In this document: positions 15,098 to 20,898 of the stretch, piece by piece
How positions within the stretch are numbered: the first letter of the stretch is position 1
Layout of the letters: each line of letters begins with the position of its first letter
Virus record (IMG/VR): IMGVR_UViG_3300024507_000435
Span: 1 to 60,592 of that record
DNA from: a virus
Length of the DNA stretch: 60,592 bases
Reading direction: 5' to 3' (one strand)
Program-made: the position numbers and the translations under genes
Notes under the pieces: generated by a model
Told to the model about the DNA's origin: nothing
What the model saw: the letters and a program-made list of their open reading frames with translations, nothing else
The model's database searches: none

Positions 15098-15295
15098 ATG
15101 GTAAAGCTTGAAAGTTCCGCTGTTTCTGGTGTTGGTTATGACCACATCAATCAGATTCTCACTGTGAAGTTTACTTCCGGTAAGAAGTATGACTACAAGG
15201 ACGTTCCTGTTCAGGTCTATGAGGATCTGGTGAACGCACCTTCTTCTGGAAAGTTTCTGAACAAGGAAGTCAAGGGCAAGTATCAGACTGCCTAA
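15098..15295 (+). CDS. KTSC-domain protein
   Basis: 65 residues. The pattern SSAVSGVGYD ... LTVKFTSGKKYDYKDVPVQV then APSSGKFLNKEVKGKY is the KTSC domain (named after its conserved Lys-Thr-Ser-Cys positions), found alone in many phages and bacteria; function unknown. The ATG at 15098 is used because the in-frame region upstream is the leader hairpin. Confidence 0.82.
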   Translation: MVKLESSAVSGVGYDHINQILTVKFTSGKKYDYKDVPVQVYEDLVNAPSSGKFLNKEVKGKYQTA

Positions 15296-15303
15296 AAGTT
15301 TTT

Positions 15304-15378
15304 GGCCCTGTCGTTCAATGGATAGGACATAGGTCTTCTAAACCTAGAATCGGGGTTCGAATCCCTGCGGGGCTACCA
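15304..15378 (+). tRNA. tRNA-Arg(UCU)
   Basis: Full cloverleaf: acceptor GGCCCTG/CGGGGCT (first pair G-U), anticodon stem TAGGT/ACCTA with loop CTTCTAA, T-arm CGGGG-TTCGAAT-CCCTG, encoded CCA. Confidence 0.95.
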
Positions 15379-15388
15379 AATTTAATGT

Positions 15389-15464
15389 GCGCTCATAGCT
15401 CAGTTGGTAGAGCATCTGACTTTTAATCAGAGGGTCGCAGGTTCGAACCCTGCTGGGCGCACCA
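15389..15464 (+). tRNA. tRNA-Lys(UUU)
   Basis: Full cloverleaf: acceptor GCGCTCA/TGGGCGC, anticodon loop CTTTTAA, T-arm GCAGG-TTCGAAC-CCTGC, encoded CCA. A UUU anticodon suits the AAA-rich phage genes. Confidence 0.95.
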
Positions 15465-15473
15465 AAATTCTTC

Positions 15474-15502
15474 TTGACAAACATCCTGAATGGTGATAAG
15501 AT
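15474..15502 (+). promoter_or_regulatory. leaderless-type promoter
   Basis: TTGACA, 17 bp, TAAGAT; ATG at 15509 after 6 nt. It starts 9 nt after tRNA-Lys. Confidence 0.85.
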
Positions 15503-15508
15503 TTAATC

Positions 15509-15970
15509 ATGGGACTTGATCAATACATCAACCGCAAGAGCTACATTCAGAATTGGTCTTTCGACAAGGAAAACAAGTATGAAGTTGTTGTGACCAACAA
15601 CGGACAACCTACCCACATCAAGAAGGATAAAGTCACCTATGTGACTGAGGAACTTGGTTATTTCCGCAAGTTCAATGCACTCCACAACTGGTTTGTGCAG
15701 CTTGCTGATGGTAGGGATGAATGTCAAGAAATTATTTTCTATGAGGAAAATGTTGACAATCTTCTTTTAACCATGAAAGAAGTCCTGATCTCTAAGAGAG
15801 AAGATATTGCTCTTGAAATGTTTCCTCCTGTTTCTGGGTTTTTCTTTGGTTCCATTCAAATTGATGAGTGGTACTGGAACGACCTAGAAAGTGCCATCAA
15901 ACTTTTCCAGGAAATCAAGGATGAATGGGTTGATGGTCGAACGACCTATTACTACCAAGCATCCTGGTAG
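15509..15970 (+). CDS. conserved phage protein of the MGLDxY type, 153 aa
   Basis: The start MGLDQYINRKSY, the middle ELGYFRKFNALHNWFVQLAD and the end GFFFGSIQIDEWYWNDLESA ... YYYQASW follow a pattern seen in many phage proteins of unknown function. A hairpin GGGGGAA/TTCCCCC follows the stop and runs into the next promoter. Confidence 0.8.
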   Translation: MGLDQYINRKSYIQNWSFDKENKYEVVVTNNGQPTHIKKDKVTYVTEELGYFRKFNALHNWFVQLADGRDECQEIIFYEENVDNLLLTMKEVLISKREDIALEMFPPVSGFFFGSIQIDEWYWNDLESAIKLFQEIKDEWVDGRTTYYYQASW

Positions 15971-15978
15971 TTTGCAGG

Positions 15979-15995
15979 GGGAAGAAATTCCCCCT
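15979..15995 (+). terminator. hairpin between MGLDxY gene and next promoter
   Basis: GGGGGAA-GAAA-TTCCCCC directly followed by TTGACATTT, which is also the next -35 box. Confidence 0.6.
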
Positions 15996-16023
15996 TGACA
16001 TTTCACCTAGAATGTGAGAGAAT
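15995..16023 (+). promoter_or_regulatory. leaderless-type promoter of repeat gene D
   Basis: TTGACA, 17 bp, GAGAAT; ATG at 16030 after 6 nt. Confidence 0.8.
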
Positions 16024-16029
16024 AAAAAC

Positions 16030-16224
16030 ATGACCAAGAAATCAATCTACAAAAGAAATATTTGGTCTAGGTCTGGGTCTGAGTCTCAGTTTGCGTCTTG
16101 GTCTGGGTCTAGGTCTTGGTCTAGGTCTGAGTCTGGGTCTTGGTCTGTGTCTTGGTCTGGGTCTGGGTCTTGGTCTGGGTCTTGGTCTGCGTCTGGGTCT
16201 GGGTCTAGGTCTGAGTCAAAATAA
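16030..16224 (+). CDS. Ser-X dipeptide-repeat protein D, 64 aa
   Basis: Leader MTKKSIYKRNIWS, then Ser-X units with one break (SESQFASWS), ending SRSESK. Own promoter. The repeat tract in DNA spans about 16066-16218. Confidence 0.7.
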   Translation: MTKKSIYKRNIWSRSGSESQFASWSGSRSWSRSESGSWSVSWSGSGSWSGSWSASGSGSRSESK

Positions 16225-16227
16225 ACC

Positions 16228-16256
16228 TTGACATTCTGATCAGAATGTGAGAGAAT
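16228..16256 (+). promoter_or_regulatory. leaderless-type promoter
   Basis: TTGACA, 17 bp, GAGAAT; ATG at 16263 after 6 nt. The region from the spacer to the ATG is nearly the same as in the promoter of repeat gene D. Confidence 0.85.
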
Positions 16257-16262
16257 AAAAAC

Positions 16263-16613
16263 ATGAGAGTTAAAGTCTACTTCAACCTTCACAAGAAAGT
16301 TTTCTCTGTCATGGACAAAAAAACCCGCAAGGTTATTGCCCACACCGACACCATCATCCTGAAAAATGCCAAGTTCACTGTTTCCAAGTCTGGACGGGAA
16401 CGTGTTCTTCGTGAAAAAAAGAAAAATGTTCATGCCTTTGTTGAAGGTGATTGGCAAAAAGACCAAGAGCTTTTCCTGAAAAGGAACACGGTTCGTTACA
16501 ATCCCTATGAGGCAGATTACTTCATCAATGTCCTCACCGGAAAGAAAATTGAAACTTCCGCCTGGTGTGACCTCTTCATCGAAAACGGAAAGGCAAATAT
16601 CTATGCTTATTAA
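16263..16613 (+). CDS. conserved phage protein, 116 aa
   Basis: MRVKVYFNLHKKVFSVMDKK ... LKNAKFTVSKSGRERVLREK ... KNVHAFVEGDW ... RYNPYEADYFINVLTGKKI. I recall similar small proteins in many unrelated phages, without a known function. A short acidic ORF overlaps its end. Confidence 0.78.
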   Translation: MRVKVYFNLHKKVFSVMDKKTRKVIAHTDTIILKNAKFTVSKSGRERVLREKKKNVHAFVEGDWQKDQELFLKRNTVRYNPYEADYFINVLTGKKIETSAWCDLFIENGKANIYAY

Positions 16614-16668
16614 CTGGAACGACTACAAAGATCATGACGACTACCAGGAGTATGACTGGGACGACTAA
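16603..16668 (+). CDS. acidic micropeptide, 21 aa (uncertain)
   Basis: MLINWNDYKDHDDYQEYDWD then D. It overlaps the preceding stop by 11 nt. Unusually Asp/Tyr-rich, with no own ribosome binding site visible. Confidence 0.3.
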   Translation: MLINWNDYKDHDDYQEYDWDD

Positions 16669-16686
16669 TATAGAATAGCATTTCTT

Positions 16687-16702
16687 GGGCCGGAAACGGC
16701 CC
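16687..16702 (+). terminator. GGGCCG-GAAA-CGGCCC hairpin, copy 1
   Basis: 6-bp GC stem with a GAAA tetraloop followed by TTCCTG; an identical hairpin with the same flank lies at 20194-20209. No strong T run. Confidence 0.55.
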
Positions 16703-16762
16703 TTCCTGCCCTTAAAATTTCTAGCAGGTAGTTGGAGGCTAGAAAAACAAAAAACAAAAAAC

Positions 16763-16814
16763 TTGACAAATCACACAGGGTGTGAGATACTAAAAGAGTC
16801 AGAGGAAATCTGAC
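16763..16814 (+). promoter_or_regulatory. promoter and 5' hairpin of a leadered unit
   Basis: TTGACA, 17 bp, GATACT (16786-16791); leader begins AAAAGA and then a hairpin GTCAGA-GGAAA-TCTGAC (16798-16814); AAAGGAGA lies before the ATG at 16838. Confidence 0.85.
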
Positions 16815-16837
16815 AAGAAAAAAGGAGAAAACTGATT

Positions 16838-17104
16838 ATGAAGAAGATTGTGACTGAGGTTCAGGGTGAAGGTCTTGTGGCCCTTCTTGGTGAGCACGTG
16901 ATGTTGTTCTGTGCGAACTACATCTATGCTGGTACGCTCACTGGAGTGAACGATACCTGTGTCCTTCTGGACGATGCCAAGATTGTTTATGAGACTGGTG
17001 CGTTCAGCGATTCGAAGTACAAGGACGCTCAGAACCTTCCCACGAAGACTTGGTATGTGCAGACTTCTGCAATTGAGTCTTTCGGCATCGGTAAGAAGGG
17101 TTAG
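16838..17104 (+). CDS. hypothetical protein, 88 aa
   Basis: MKKIVTEVQGEGLVALLGEH ... CANYIYAGTLTGVNDTCVLL ... KTWYVQTSAIESFGI. The pattern (strand-turn-strand with GxLxGVNDTCVLL) suggests an Sm-like or small beta-barrel fold; this is inference. Strong ribosome binding site AAGGAGA. A terminator follows. Confidence 0.72.
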   Translation: MKKIVTEVQGEGLVALLGEHVMLFCANYIYAGTLTGVNDTCVLLDDAKIVYETGAFSDSKYKDAQNLPTKTWYVQTSAIESFGIGKKG

Positions 17105-17107
17105 TGG

Positions 17108-17136
17108 TTTGGGGGAGAAATCCCCCAAACTTTTTT
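17108..17136 (+). terminator. rho-independent terminator
   Basis: TTTGGGGGA-GAAA-TCCCCCAAA then C and six T. The ATG of repeat gene E follows 4 nt later, so gene E has no obvious promoter between. Confidence 0.88.
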
Positions 17137-17140
17137 GTTT

Positions 17141-17299
17141 ATGATCAAGAAATCAATCTACAAAAGAAATATTTGGTCTATGTCTAGGTCTGGGTCTTGG
17201 TCTTTGTATGGGTCTAGGTCTGGGTCTAGGACTTGGTCTAGGTCTTGGTCTGGGTCTAGGTCTTGGTCTGTGTCTAGGACTTATTCTGAAATTGGATAA
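17141..17299 (+). CDS. Ser-X dipeptide-repeat protein E, 52 aa
   Basis: Leader MIKKSIYKRNIWS, Ser-X units with breaks (SLYGS, SRTWS), ending RTYSEIG, close to the end of protein A. It follows a terminator with no promoter of its own visible, so its expression is uncertain. Confidence 0.6.
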   Translation: MIKKSIYKRNIWSMSRSGSWSLYGSRSGSRTWSRSWSGSRSWSVSRTYSEIG

Positions 17300-17497
17300 T
17301 AAACTATGATCAAGAAATCAATCTACAAAAGAAATATTTGGTCTTGGTCTATGTCTGGGTCTAGATCTAGGTCTTGGTCTAGGTCTGGGTCTGGGTCTTG
17401 GTCTGGGTCTGGGTCTGGGTCTTGGTCTGGGTCTGGGTCTTGGTCTGCGTCTGGGTCTTGGTCTAGGTCTATGTCTAGGTCTTGGTTTAGGTCTACA
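17174..17497 (+). repeat. TCTNGG hexanucleotide tracts of genes E and F
   Basis: Two tracts (about 17177-17276 and 17342-17494) of the same hexanucleotide as at 13806 and 16066. The junction between E and F is nearly identical to that between A and B, so the two-gene cassette was duplicated. Confidence 0.95.
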
Positions 17498-17503
17498 AAA
17501 TAA
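17306..17503 (+). CDS. Ser-X dipeptide-repeat protein F, 65 aa
   Basis: Leader MIKKSIYKRNIWS then the most regular tract of the family (SGSGSWSGSGSGSWSGSGSW), ending SWFRSTK. 6 nt after gene E. Confidence 0.68.
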   Translation: MIKKSIYKRNIWSWSMSGSRSRSWSRSGSGSWSGSGSGSWSGSGSWSASGSWSRSMSRSWFRSTK

Positions 17504-17506
17504 TGC

Positions 17507-17535
17507 TTGACAACCGAAAAGAAAGGTGCGATAAT
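17507..17535 (+). promoter_or_regulatory. leaderless-type promoter
   Basis: TTGACA, 17 bp, GATAAT; ATG at 17542 after 6 nt. Confidence 0.85.
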
Positions 17536-17541
17536 AATATC

Positions 17542-17733
17542 ATGATGAACGATGTGATTGACGATCTGATTAGCGGAAACATGAAGGTAATCGGTCTGAT
17601 GAACCTGATTATTAGCAGGTTCGATGAAAACGACGATGATTACCTGAACGCTCAGGCTATTATCGACTTTGTGACGATGCAGATTTTGGTTTTGTCTACG
17701 TTAAAGGATAATCAAAATGCTGCAAAAGCTTAG
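17542..17733 (+). CDS. hypothetical helical protein, 63 aa
   Basis: Start chosen at the promoter +1; an in-frame ATG at 17503 precedes the -35 box. MMNDVIDDLISGNMKVIGLM ... DYLNAQAIIDFVTMQILVLS. Function unknown. Confidence 0.68.
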   Translation: MMNDVIDDLISGNMKVIGLMNLIISRFDENDDDYLNAQAIIDFVTMQILVLSTLKDNQNAAKA

Positions 17734-17836
17734 TGTTTGGTTTTGTCGGGAATTCCACACAAAGATGACCAGACCTGTTAATGGTCATTACAGTTGCCTT
17801 GAATGTGGTAAGAAATACAAATCACCTTTTAACTAG
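17717..17836 (+). CDS. small putative zinc-binding protein, 39 aa
   Basis: MLQKLSVWFCREFHTKMTRP then VNGHYSCLECGKKYKSPFN. C-x-x-x-H followed by CxxC suggests a zinc knuckle; similar short phage proteins with a PVNG(H/K)Y-C-x-x-C core exist as far as I recall. It overlaps the gene before by 17 nt. Confidence 0.5.
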   Translation: MLQKLSVWFCREFHTKMTRPVNGHYSCLECGKKYKSPFN

Positions 17837-17844
17837 GAGAAAAA

Positions 17845-18048
17845 ATGCGGCACAGTATGGAAATTTGCTACAGAATTTGGAATGATGACACAGGTGACCA
17901 TATTGCAGTCACAGATGATGCTGATGGACTTGGGTTGTTTGAGATTCGCCAACATGACGATCAAGGAAAAATTATGAGTAGAATCACCTTGTCGAAAGAA
18001 GAATTACCTTTAATTATCAGTGCCTTACAAAAAAAACTTGAAGAGTAG
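17845..18048 (+). CDS. hypothetical protein, 67 aa
   Basis: AGGAGAAAAA precedes the ATG. MRHSMEICYRIWNDDTGDHI ... LFEIRQHDDQGKIMSRITLS ... LPLIISALQKKLEE. This beta-rich start with a helical end resembles small phage proteins of unknown role. Confidence 0.68.
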   Translation: MRHSMEICYRIWNDDTGDHIAVTDDADGLGLFEIRQHDDQGKIMSRITLSKEELPLIISALQKKLEE

Positions 18049-18077
18049 TTGACATTGTGAAGAACACATGGGATAAT
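18049..18077 (+). promoter_or_regulatory. leaderless-type promoter
   Basis: TTGACA, 17 bp, GATAAT; ATG at 18084 after 6 nt. The -35 box overlaps the preceding stop region. Confidence 0.82.
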
Positions 18078-18083
18078 AACAGT

Positions 18084-18221
18084 ATGGTTGAACACATCAA
18101 GCTGCCCAAGTTTAATCCTGCTAAGATCCGGTCTGGTGTAAAGACCGGATCTATTATCCAGGACAAGAAAACCAAAAGCAAGAATTATCGCAAGCGCAAG
18201 CACAAGAAGGAGGAAGAATAA
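18084..18221 (+). CDS. very basic protein, 45 aa
   Basis: MVEHIKLPKFNPAKIRSGVK ... then KSKNYRKRKHKKEEE. It shares its last base with the next ATG (TAATG), and an AGGAGGAAG sequence inside its end serves as ribosome binding site for the next gene. Probably binds nucleic acid; inference from charge only. Confidence 0.55.
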   Translation: MVEHIKLPKFNPAKIRSGVKTGSIIQDKKTKSKNYRKRKHKKEEE

Positions 18222-18436
18222 TGCTTTACAATGAGTATGAAGCAAAAACTCTTGAAGGTCAACAACTTGCGGATGAAGTGTATGAAGCATTGAAACCCAT
18301 TGTAATCAATTGGCAACAAAAGGGTTACAAGTTGCGGGAAATCCAGACTGTGATTGATTCTGAAGTTTTTTTAATGATTTCTGAAGCTGTTCTGGTTGCC
18401 GCAACAAAAAAGAAAAAACTTGGTTCTTGGGGTTGA
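18221..18436 (+). CDS. hypothetical helical protein, 71 aa
   Basis: TAATG overlap with the basic protein before it. MLYNEYEAKTLEGQQLADEV ... IQTVIDSEVFLMISEAVLVA. The stop lies inside the hairpin that carries the next -35 box. Confidence 0.65.
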   Translation: MLYNEYEAKTLEGQQLADEVYEALKPIVINWQQKGYKLREIQTVIDSEVFLMISEAVLVAATKKKKLGSWG

Positions 18437-18461
18437 CAAACCCCTCAGACTGTGAGATGAT
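18433..18461 (+). promoter_or_regulatory. leaderless-type promoter, -35 in hairpin loop
   Basis: GGGGTTGACAAACCCC places TTGACA in a small hairpin; 17 bp to GATGAT; ATG at 18468 after 6 nt. Confidence 0.82.
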
Positions 18462-18467
18462 GGATTC

Positions 18468-18578
18468 ATGACAAGAAAAGAACTTCGACTCAAATATCTT
18501 ACGTTTTTCATGGCGGGTTATCTTTTCGGTGTGATTATTATTTTTTTCGCCATGAAAGCAGATTGTGCAATTAAGTAG
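18468..18578 (+). CDS. single-TM micropeptide, 36 aa
   Basis: MTRKELRLKYLTFFMAGYLF then GVIIIFFAMKADCAIK. One membrane helix at about 13-28 with a basic N-terminus (inside) and a Cys near the end. Own promoter. Confidence 0.6.
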   Translation: MTRKELRLKYLTFFMAGYLFGVIIIFFAMKADCAIK

Positions 18579-18607
18579 TTGACAAATTCCCCAGACTGTG
18601 AGATGAT
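18579..18607 (+). promoter_or_regulatory. leaderless-type promoter
   Basis: TTGACA, 17 bp, GATGAT; ATG at 18614 after 6 nt. From CCCCAGACTGTGAG to the ATG it nearly repeats the previous promoter. Confidence 0.85.
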
Positions 18608-18613
18608 GGATTC

Positions 18614-18763
18614 ATGAAACGGCTTATCAGTGATTCGATGTTTGACATTCTGTTGATTGTCCTGGTTGTTTCTTTGTTTTCTATTGCATTTCCGACTGTG
18701 CTGGATTTTTCGAAAGAGTTGAAAAAAACTCTTGACATCCCCAAAACTTCTGTGGTAAAGTAA
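18614..18763 (+). CDS. single-TM micropeptide, 49 aa
   Basis: MKRLISDSMFDILLIVLVVS then LFSIAFPTVLDF. Hydrophobic segment at about 10-29. The stop TAA overlaps the next -10 box. Confidence 0.6.
   Translation: MKRLISDSMFDILLIVLVVSLFSIAFPTVLDFSKELKKTLDIPKTSVVK
18732..18761 (+). promoter_or_regulatory. leaderless-type promoter
   Basis: TTGACA, 18 bp, TAAAGT; ATG at 18768 after 6 nt. It lies inside the 3' end of the preceding gene. Confidence 0.78.
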
Positions 18764-18767
18764 AAAC

Positions 18768-18890
18768 ATGAGCAAACAACACCTGATGCTTTCGATTCTG
18801 AACTGCCCCAACTGCAAACGGAACGTTTGTGACTTTCACAAAAACTTGAAAAATTCTGTTGACAACCGGAAAAAGGTTGTGGTAAAGTAA
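18768..18890 (+). CDS. small Cys/His protein, 40 aa
   Basis: MSKQHLMLSILNCPNCKRNV then CDFHKNLKN. CPNC ... C-D-F-H suggests a single zinc finger. Ends inside the next promoter. Confidence 0.5.
   Translation: MSKQHLMLSILNCPNCKRNVCDFHKNLKNSVDNRKKVVVK
18859..18888 (+). promoter_or_regulatory. promoter of a leadered unit
   Basis: TTGACA, 18 bp, TAAAGT. The leader AAAAGAGTCAGGGCAAGAGC and onward has a small hairpin (GTC/GAC outer, GGC-AAGA-GCC inner) and AAAAGGAGAAAA before the ATG at 18931. Confidence 0.8.
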
Positions 18891-18930
18891 AAGAGTCAGG
18901 GCAAGAGCCAGGACAAAAGGAGAAAAGACC

Positions 18931-19194
18931 ATGTTTCTGAAGAAAGTTAAGTTTTCGACCCTCCCTATCAAGCGTTTCCTGGTTGGTGACCTTCCTGGGA
19001 ATTTCAATCCTGAAAATGTTGTAGAATCTGAGACTTACGCTGGTGCTGTTGGTGACTGGATTGACTTGGGTATGAATGAAACTGAAGTTTATGCTCAGAT
19101 TGGTGAAGACTACTTCCCCATCACGTTCCACACTGATGGTTCTGACACTGCCACTCTGGAACGTGGGGTGTTTGAACGCCGAATCGCTGAATAG
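18931..19194 (+). CDS. hypothetical protein, 87 aa
   Basis: MFLKKVKFSTLPIKRFLVGD ... ESETYAGAVGDWIDLGMNET ... FPITFHTDGSDTATLERGVF. Beta-rich, no family recognised. Strong ribosome binding site in the shared leader type. Confidence 0.7.
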   Translation: MFLKKVKFSTLPIKRFLVGDLPGNFNPENVVESETYAGAVGDWIDLGMNETEVYAQIGEDYFPITFHTDGSDTATLERGVFERRIAE

Positions 19195-19216
19195 CAAAAA
19201 AACTTCAAGTGGGGGG

Positions 19217-19245
19217 TTGACAAACCCCCCAGAATGTGAGAAACT
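19217..19245 (+). promoter_or_regulatory. leaderless-type promoter, -35 in hairpin loop
   Basis: GGGGGGTTGACAAACCCCCC forms a stem with TTGACA in the loop; 17 bp to GAAACT; ATG at 19252 after 6 nt. Confidence 0.78.
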
Positions 19246-19251
19246 AAAAGT

Positions 19252-19575
19252 ATGAAATTCTTCCATTTTTCTCAAAATAATTCAGGTGGTCATTTCACCG
19301 GACCAGCAAAACACGTTGTTGTTGAGGCTGAAAACGCCGAAGATGCGAACAATCGTGTTTTAGAAGTAGAGGGTGTTTACTTCGATGGTTGTGATTCTGG
19401 CGTTGACTGCCCTTGTTGCGGTGATCGCTGGTCCAGCAAATGGTCTGGTGAAGTTGGCGATGATGTCCCGTCTACTTATGGTGATCCTGTTGTTTTTGGT
19501 GATGGTGATGGTGATGGTGATGTTTTAGTGGTTTACGCAAACGGTGAAAAAAAGAGGGGACTTTTTCACTGGTAA
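19252..19575 (+). CDS. small conserved protein, paralog of 56027-56311
   Basis: 107 residues. MKFFHFSQNNSGG, VVVEAENAEDANNRVLEVEG, EVGDDVPSTYGDPV and VLVVYANGEKKRGLFHW match the 94-residue protein at 56027-56311 nearly position by position. This copy has an extra CPCCGDRW metal-site-like insert and a (GD)n run (FGDGDGDGDV). Small phage family of unknown function. Confidence 0.78.
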   Translation: MKFFHFSQNNSGGHFTGPAKHVVVEAENAEDANNRVLEVEGVYFDGCDSGVDCPCCGDRWSSKWSGEVGDDVPSTYGDPVVFGDGDGDGDVLVVYANGEKKRGLFHW

Positions 19576-19578
19576 CTG

Positions 19579-19607
19579 TTGACAAACCCCCCAGAATGTG
19601 AGATACT
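19579..19607 (+). promoter_or_regulatory. leaderless-type promoter
   Basis: TTGACA, 17 bp, GATACT; ATG at 19614 after 6 nt. Almost identical to the promoter at 19217. Confidence 0.85.
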
Positions 19608-19613
19608 AACAAT

Positions 19614-19850
19614 ATGAAGAATCCATTCGGCAAAACTGCCAAGATTGACAATCCTCATATGATTTTCAAGAGTTTTGATGGTTCCTGGGAATGGCGTGTT
19701 CTCAAGACCTATCAGACTCCGGAAAAGGAAAAGCAAAACCCCTTCGCTCGCTGGTACTGTGCGGTGAAGTCTCCAATGACATATGGAACGTTTGATGTGG
19801 GCGATGTCTATGTTGCTGAAATCAAACAGGTTGCGGTTCAGGTGAAGTAA
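19614..19850 (+). CDS. hypothetical protein, 78 aa
   Basis: MKNPFGKTAKIDNPHMIFKS ... WEWRVLKTYQTPEKEKQNPF ... ARWYCAVKSPMTYGTFDVGD ... VYVAEIKQV. Beta-rich with many Trp/Tyr. I recall similar small proteins in other phages; function unknown. Confidence 0.7.
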   Translation: MKNPFGKTAKIDNPHMIFKSFDGSWEWRVLKTYQTPEKEKQNPFARWYCAVKSPMTYGTFDVGDVYVAEIKQVAVQVK

Positions 19851-19853
19851 AGT

Positions 19854-19890
19854 GTGGGGGGCGAAAATCCCCCACAAAAAAACAAAAAAA
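19854..19890 (+). terminator. hairpin with downstream A-rich tract
   Basis: GTGGGGG/CCCCCAC stem with a GCGAAAAT loop. The following tract is A-rich rather than T-rich on this strand, so it may act on RNA stability as much as on termination. Confidence 0.55.
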
Positions 19891-19894
19891 GTTG

Positions 19895-19923
19895 TTGACT
19901 TCCCTGCTACAACGTGCGATACT
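19895..19923 (+). promoter_or_regulatory. promoter of a leadered unit
   Basis: TTGACT, 17 bp, GATACT; leader AAAAGAGTCAGGGCAAGAGC nearly identical to that at 18890, with AAAAGGAGAAAA before the ATG at 19966. Confidence 0.82.
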
Positions 19924-19965
19924 AAAAGAGTCAGGGCAAGAGCCAAGACAAAAGGAGAAAACGGA

Positions 19966-20184
19966 ATGTTTGAAGACTACGACACCTACGAGTTCTACGA
20001 AAACGACCTGGAAGAAATGGGTCGGAATGAAGCCTGGGAAGATGCTCAGGCTGAAATGGCCGACATCTATGATTCTGACGATTTCCAGGACTATCCTGAA
20101 GATCCTAGTTTTGAGCTGGAGGACCAGCACCTGGATTCGATGTATGAATCGCAGTATGAGTCTTACGACTACTACGGGGAATAG
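19966..20184 (+). CDS. highly acidic protein, 72 aa
   Basis: MFEDYDTYEFYENDLEEMGR ... then mostly Asp/Glu/Tyr, ending YESYDYYGE. Starts after the shared leader. Such acidic phage proteins can mimic DNA or sequester basic proteins, but this is inference. Confidence 0.7.
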   Translation: MFEDYDTYEFYENDLEEMGRNEAWEDAQAEMADIYDSDDFQDYPEDPSFELEDQHLDSMYESQYESYDYYGE

Positions 20185-20193
20185 GTGATTCCT

Positions 20194-20209
20194 GGGCCGG
20201 AAACGGCCC
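20194..20209 (+). terminator. GGGCCG-GAAA-CGGCCC hairpin, copy 2
   Basis: Same hairpin and TTCCTG flank as at 16687-16702. Confidence 0.55.
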
Positions 20210-20222
20210 TTCCTGGGGTTTT

Positions 20223-20314
20223 GGGTGTCAGGGGTACCCCTGACACCCCTCAGAGAATGGCAACAGAAAAAACTTCTAGTTTTCATCATTTTTCTGTTGC
20301 CATTCTCTGAGGGG
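20223..20314. repeat. compound palindrome and 26-bp inverted repeat
   Basis: 20223-20248 is a perfect 26-nt palindrome centred on GGGGTACCCC. It overlaps the left arm (20246-20271) of a perfect 26-bp inverted repeat whose right arm is 20289-20314. The right arm carries the -35 region of the next promoter. Confidence 0.95.
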
Positions 20315-20326
20315 TCGTGGTAATAT
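20297..20326 (+). promoter_or_regulatory. leaderless-type promoter overlapping an inverted repeat
   Basis: TTGCCA, 18 bp, TAATAT; ATG at 20332 after 5 nt. Folding of the repeat would bury the -35 box. Confidence 0.6.
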
Positions 20327-20331
20327 AAATC

Positions 20332-20547
20332 ATGGTTGAAAAACAGAAACTTGAAATCAACACCTTTGACCGTGGCAGCATCTACTGCTTCACTGAGTTT
20401 TTGCTGAATGGCACACTGGTTGCTGATTGGAACCCTAAGAAAAAAGAACTGATGTTGTTTTCTGAAGAGAAGATTTCCTTAGTTCCCTGCAAAACTTTGC
20501 AGTCTGCGATTTCCAAAGTTGTGAAATTTCACAAAAAGTTGTTCTAG
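20332..20547 (+). CDS. hypothetical protein, 71 aa
   Basis: MVEKQKLEINTFDRGSIYCF ... LLNGTLVADWNPKKKELMLF. A beta-strand-rich start and a helical end. Stop next to the GGGGTTGACAAACCCC element. Function unknown. Confidence 0.65.
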   Translation: MVEKQKLEINTFDRGSIYCFTEFLLNGTLVADWNPKKKELMLFSEEKISLVPCKTLQSAISKVVKFHKKLF

Positions 20548-20550
20548 GGG

Positions 20551-20579
20551 TTGACAAACCCCTTCCAGTATGGGAGAAT
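20551..20579 (+). promoter_or_regulatory. leaderless-type promoter, -35 in hairpin loop
   Basis: TTGACA inside GGGGTTGACAAACCCC, 17 bp, GAGAAT; ATG at 20586 after 6 nt. Confidence 0.82.
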
Positions 20580-20585
20580 AAAATC

Positions 20586-20867
20586 ATGAAAAGCGATTTG
20601 CAGGAATTTCTCGAAGATTGTGGTTTTGAGTGCAGGGGCTATTCTGGCCGTTATATGGGTGGCAAATCTTGCCTTGCCATTGTGGTTGACACAATGGCTG
20701 AGATTTTGGATGTGATGTATGAAATGGGACGTAGAAACGTTTACGTCCCAACCAATGTGAAATGGGATAACATGGGTTATGGATATGTTTTCTACTGGCC
20801 GGGAGTTGAGTTTGTGGGTGATGTAGAAAATGAGGATGGTGGCGATGAGGGGATGGGGGAGGAATAA
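20586..20867 (+). CDS. hypothetical protein, 93 aa
   Basis: MKSDLQEFLEDCGFECRGYS ... CLAIVVDTMAEILDVMYEMG ... VYVPTNVKWDNMGYGYVFYW ... with an acidic tail (ENEDGGDEGMGEE). Alpha/beta protein, no family recognised. Confidence 0.7.
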   Translation: MKSDLQEFLEDCGFECRGYSGRYMGGKSCLAIVVDTMAEILDVMYEMGRRNVYVPTNVKWDNMGYGYVFYWPGVEFVGDVENEDGGDEGMGEE

Positions 20868-20898
20868 CCTCCCCCAAGAAAAAAAGTTCTGAAAACTG

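Noticed and set aside
16603-16668. Micropeptide containing DYKDHDDY, similar to a FLAG epitope tag
   Set aside because: Treated as coincidence of an Asp/Tyr-rich sequence; there are no vector sequences or other engineering signs nearby.
13806-17497. CRISPR-like appearance of the periodic repeats
   Set aside because: The unit is a 6-nt coding repeat without spacers, and the tracts start and stop with reading frames; no cas genes.
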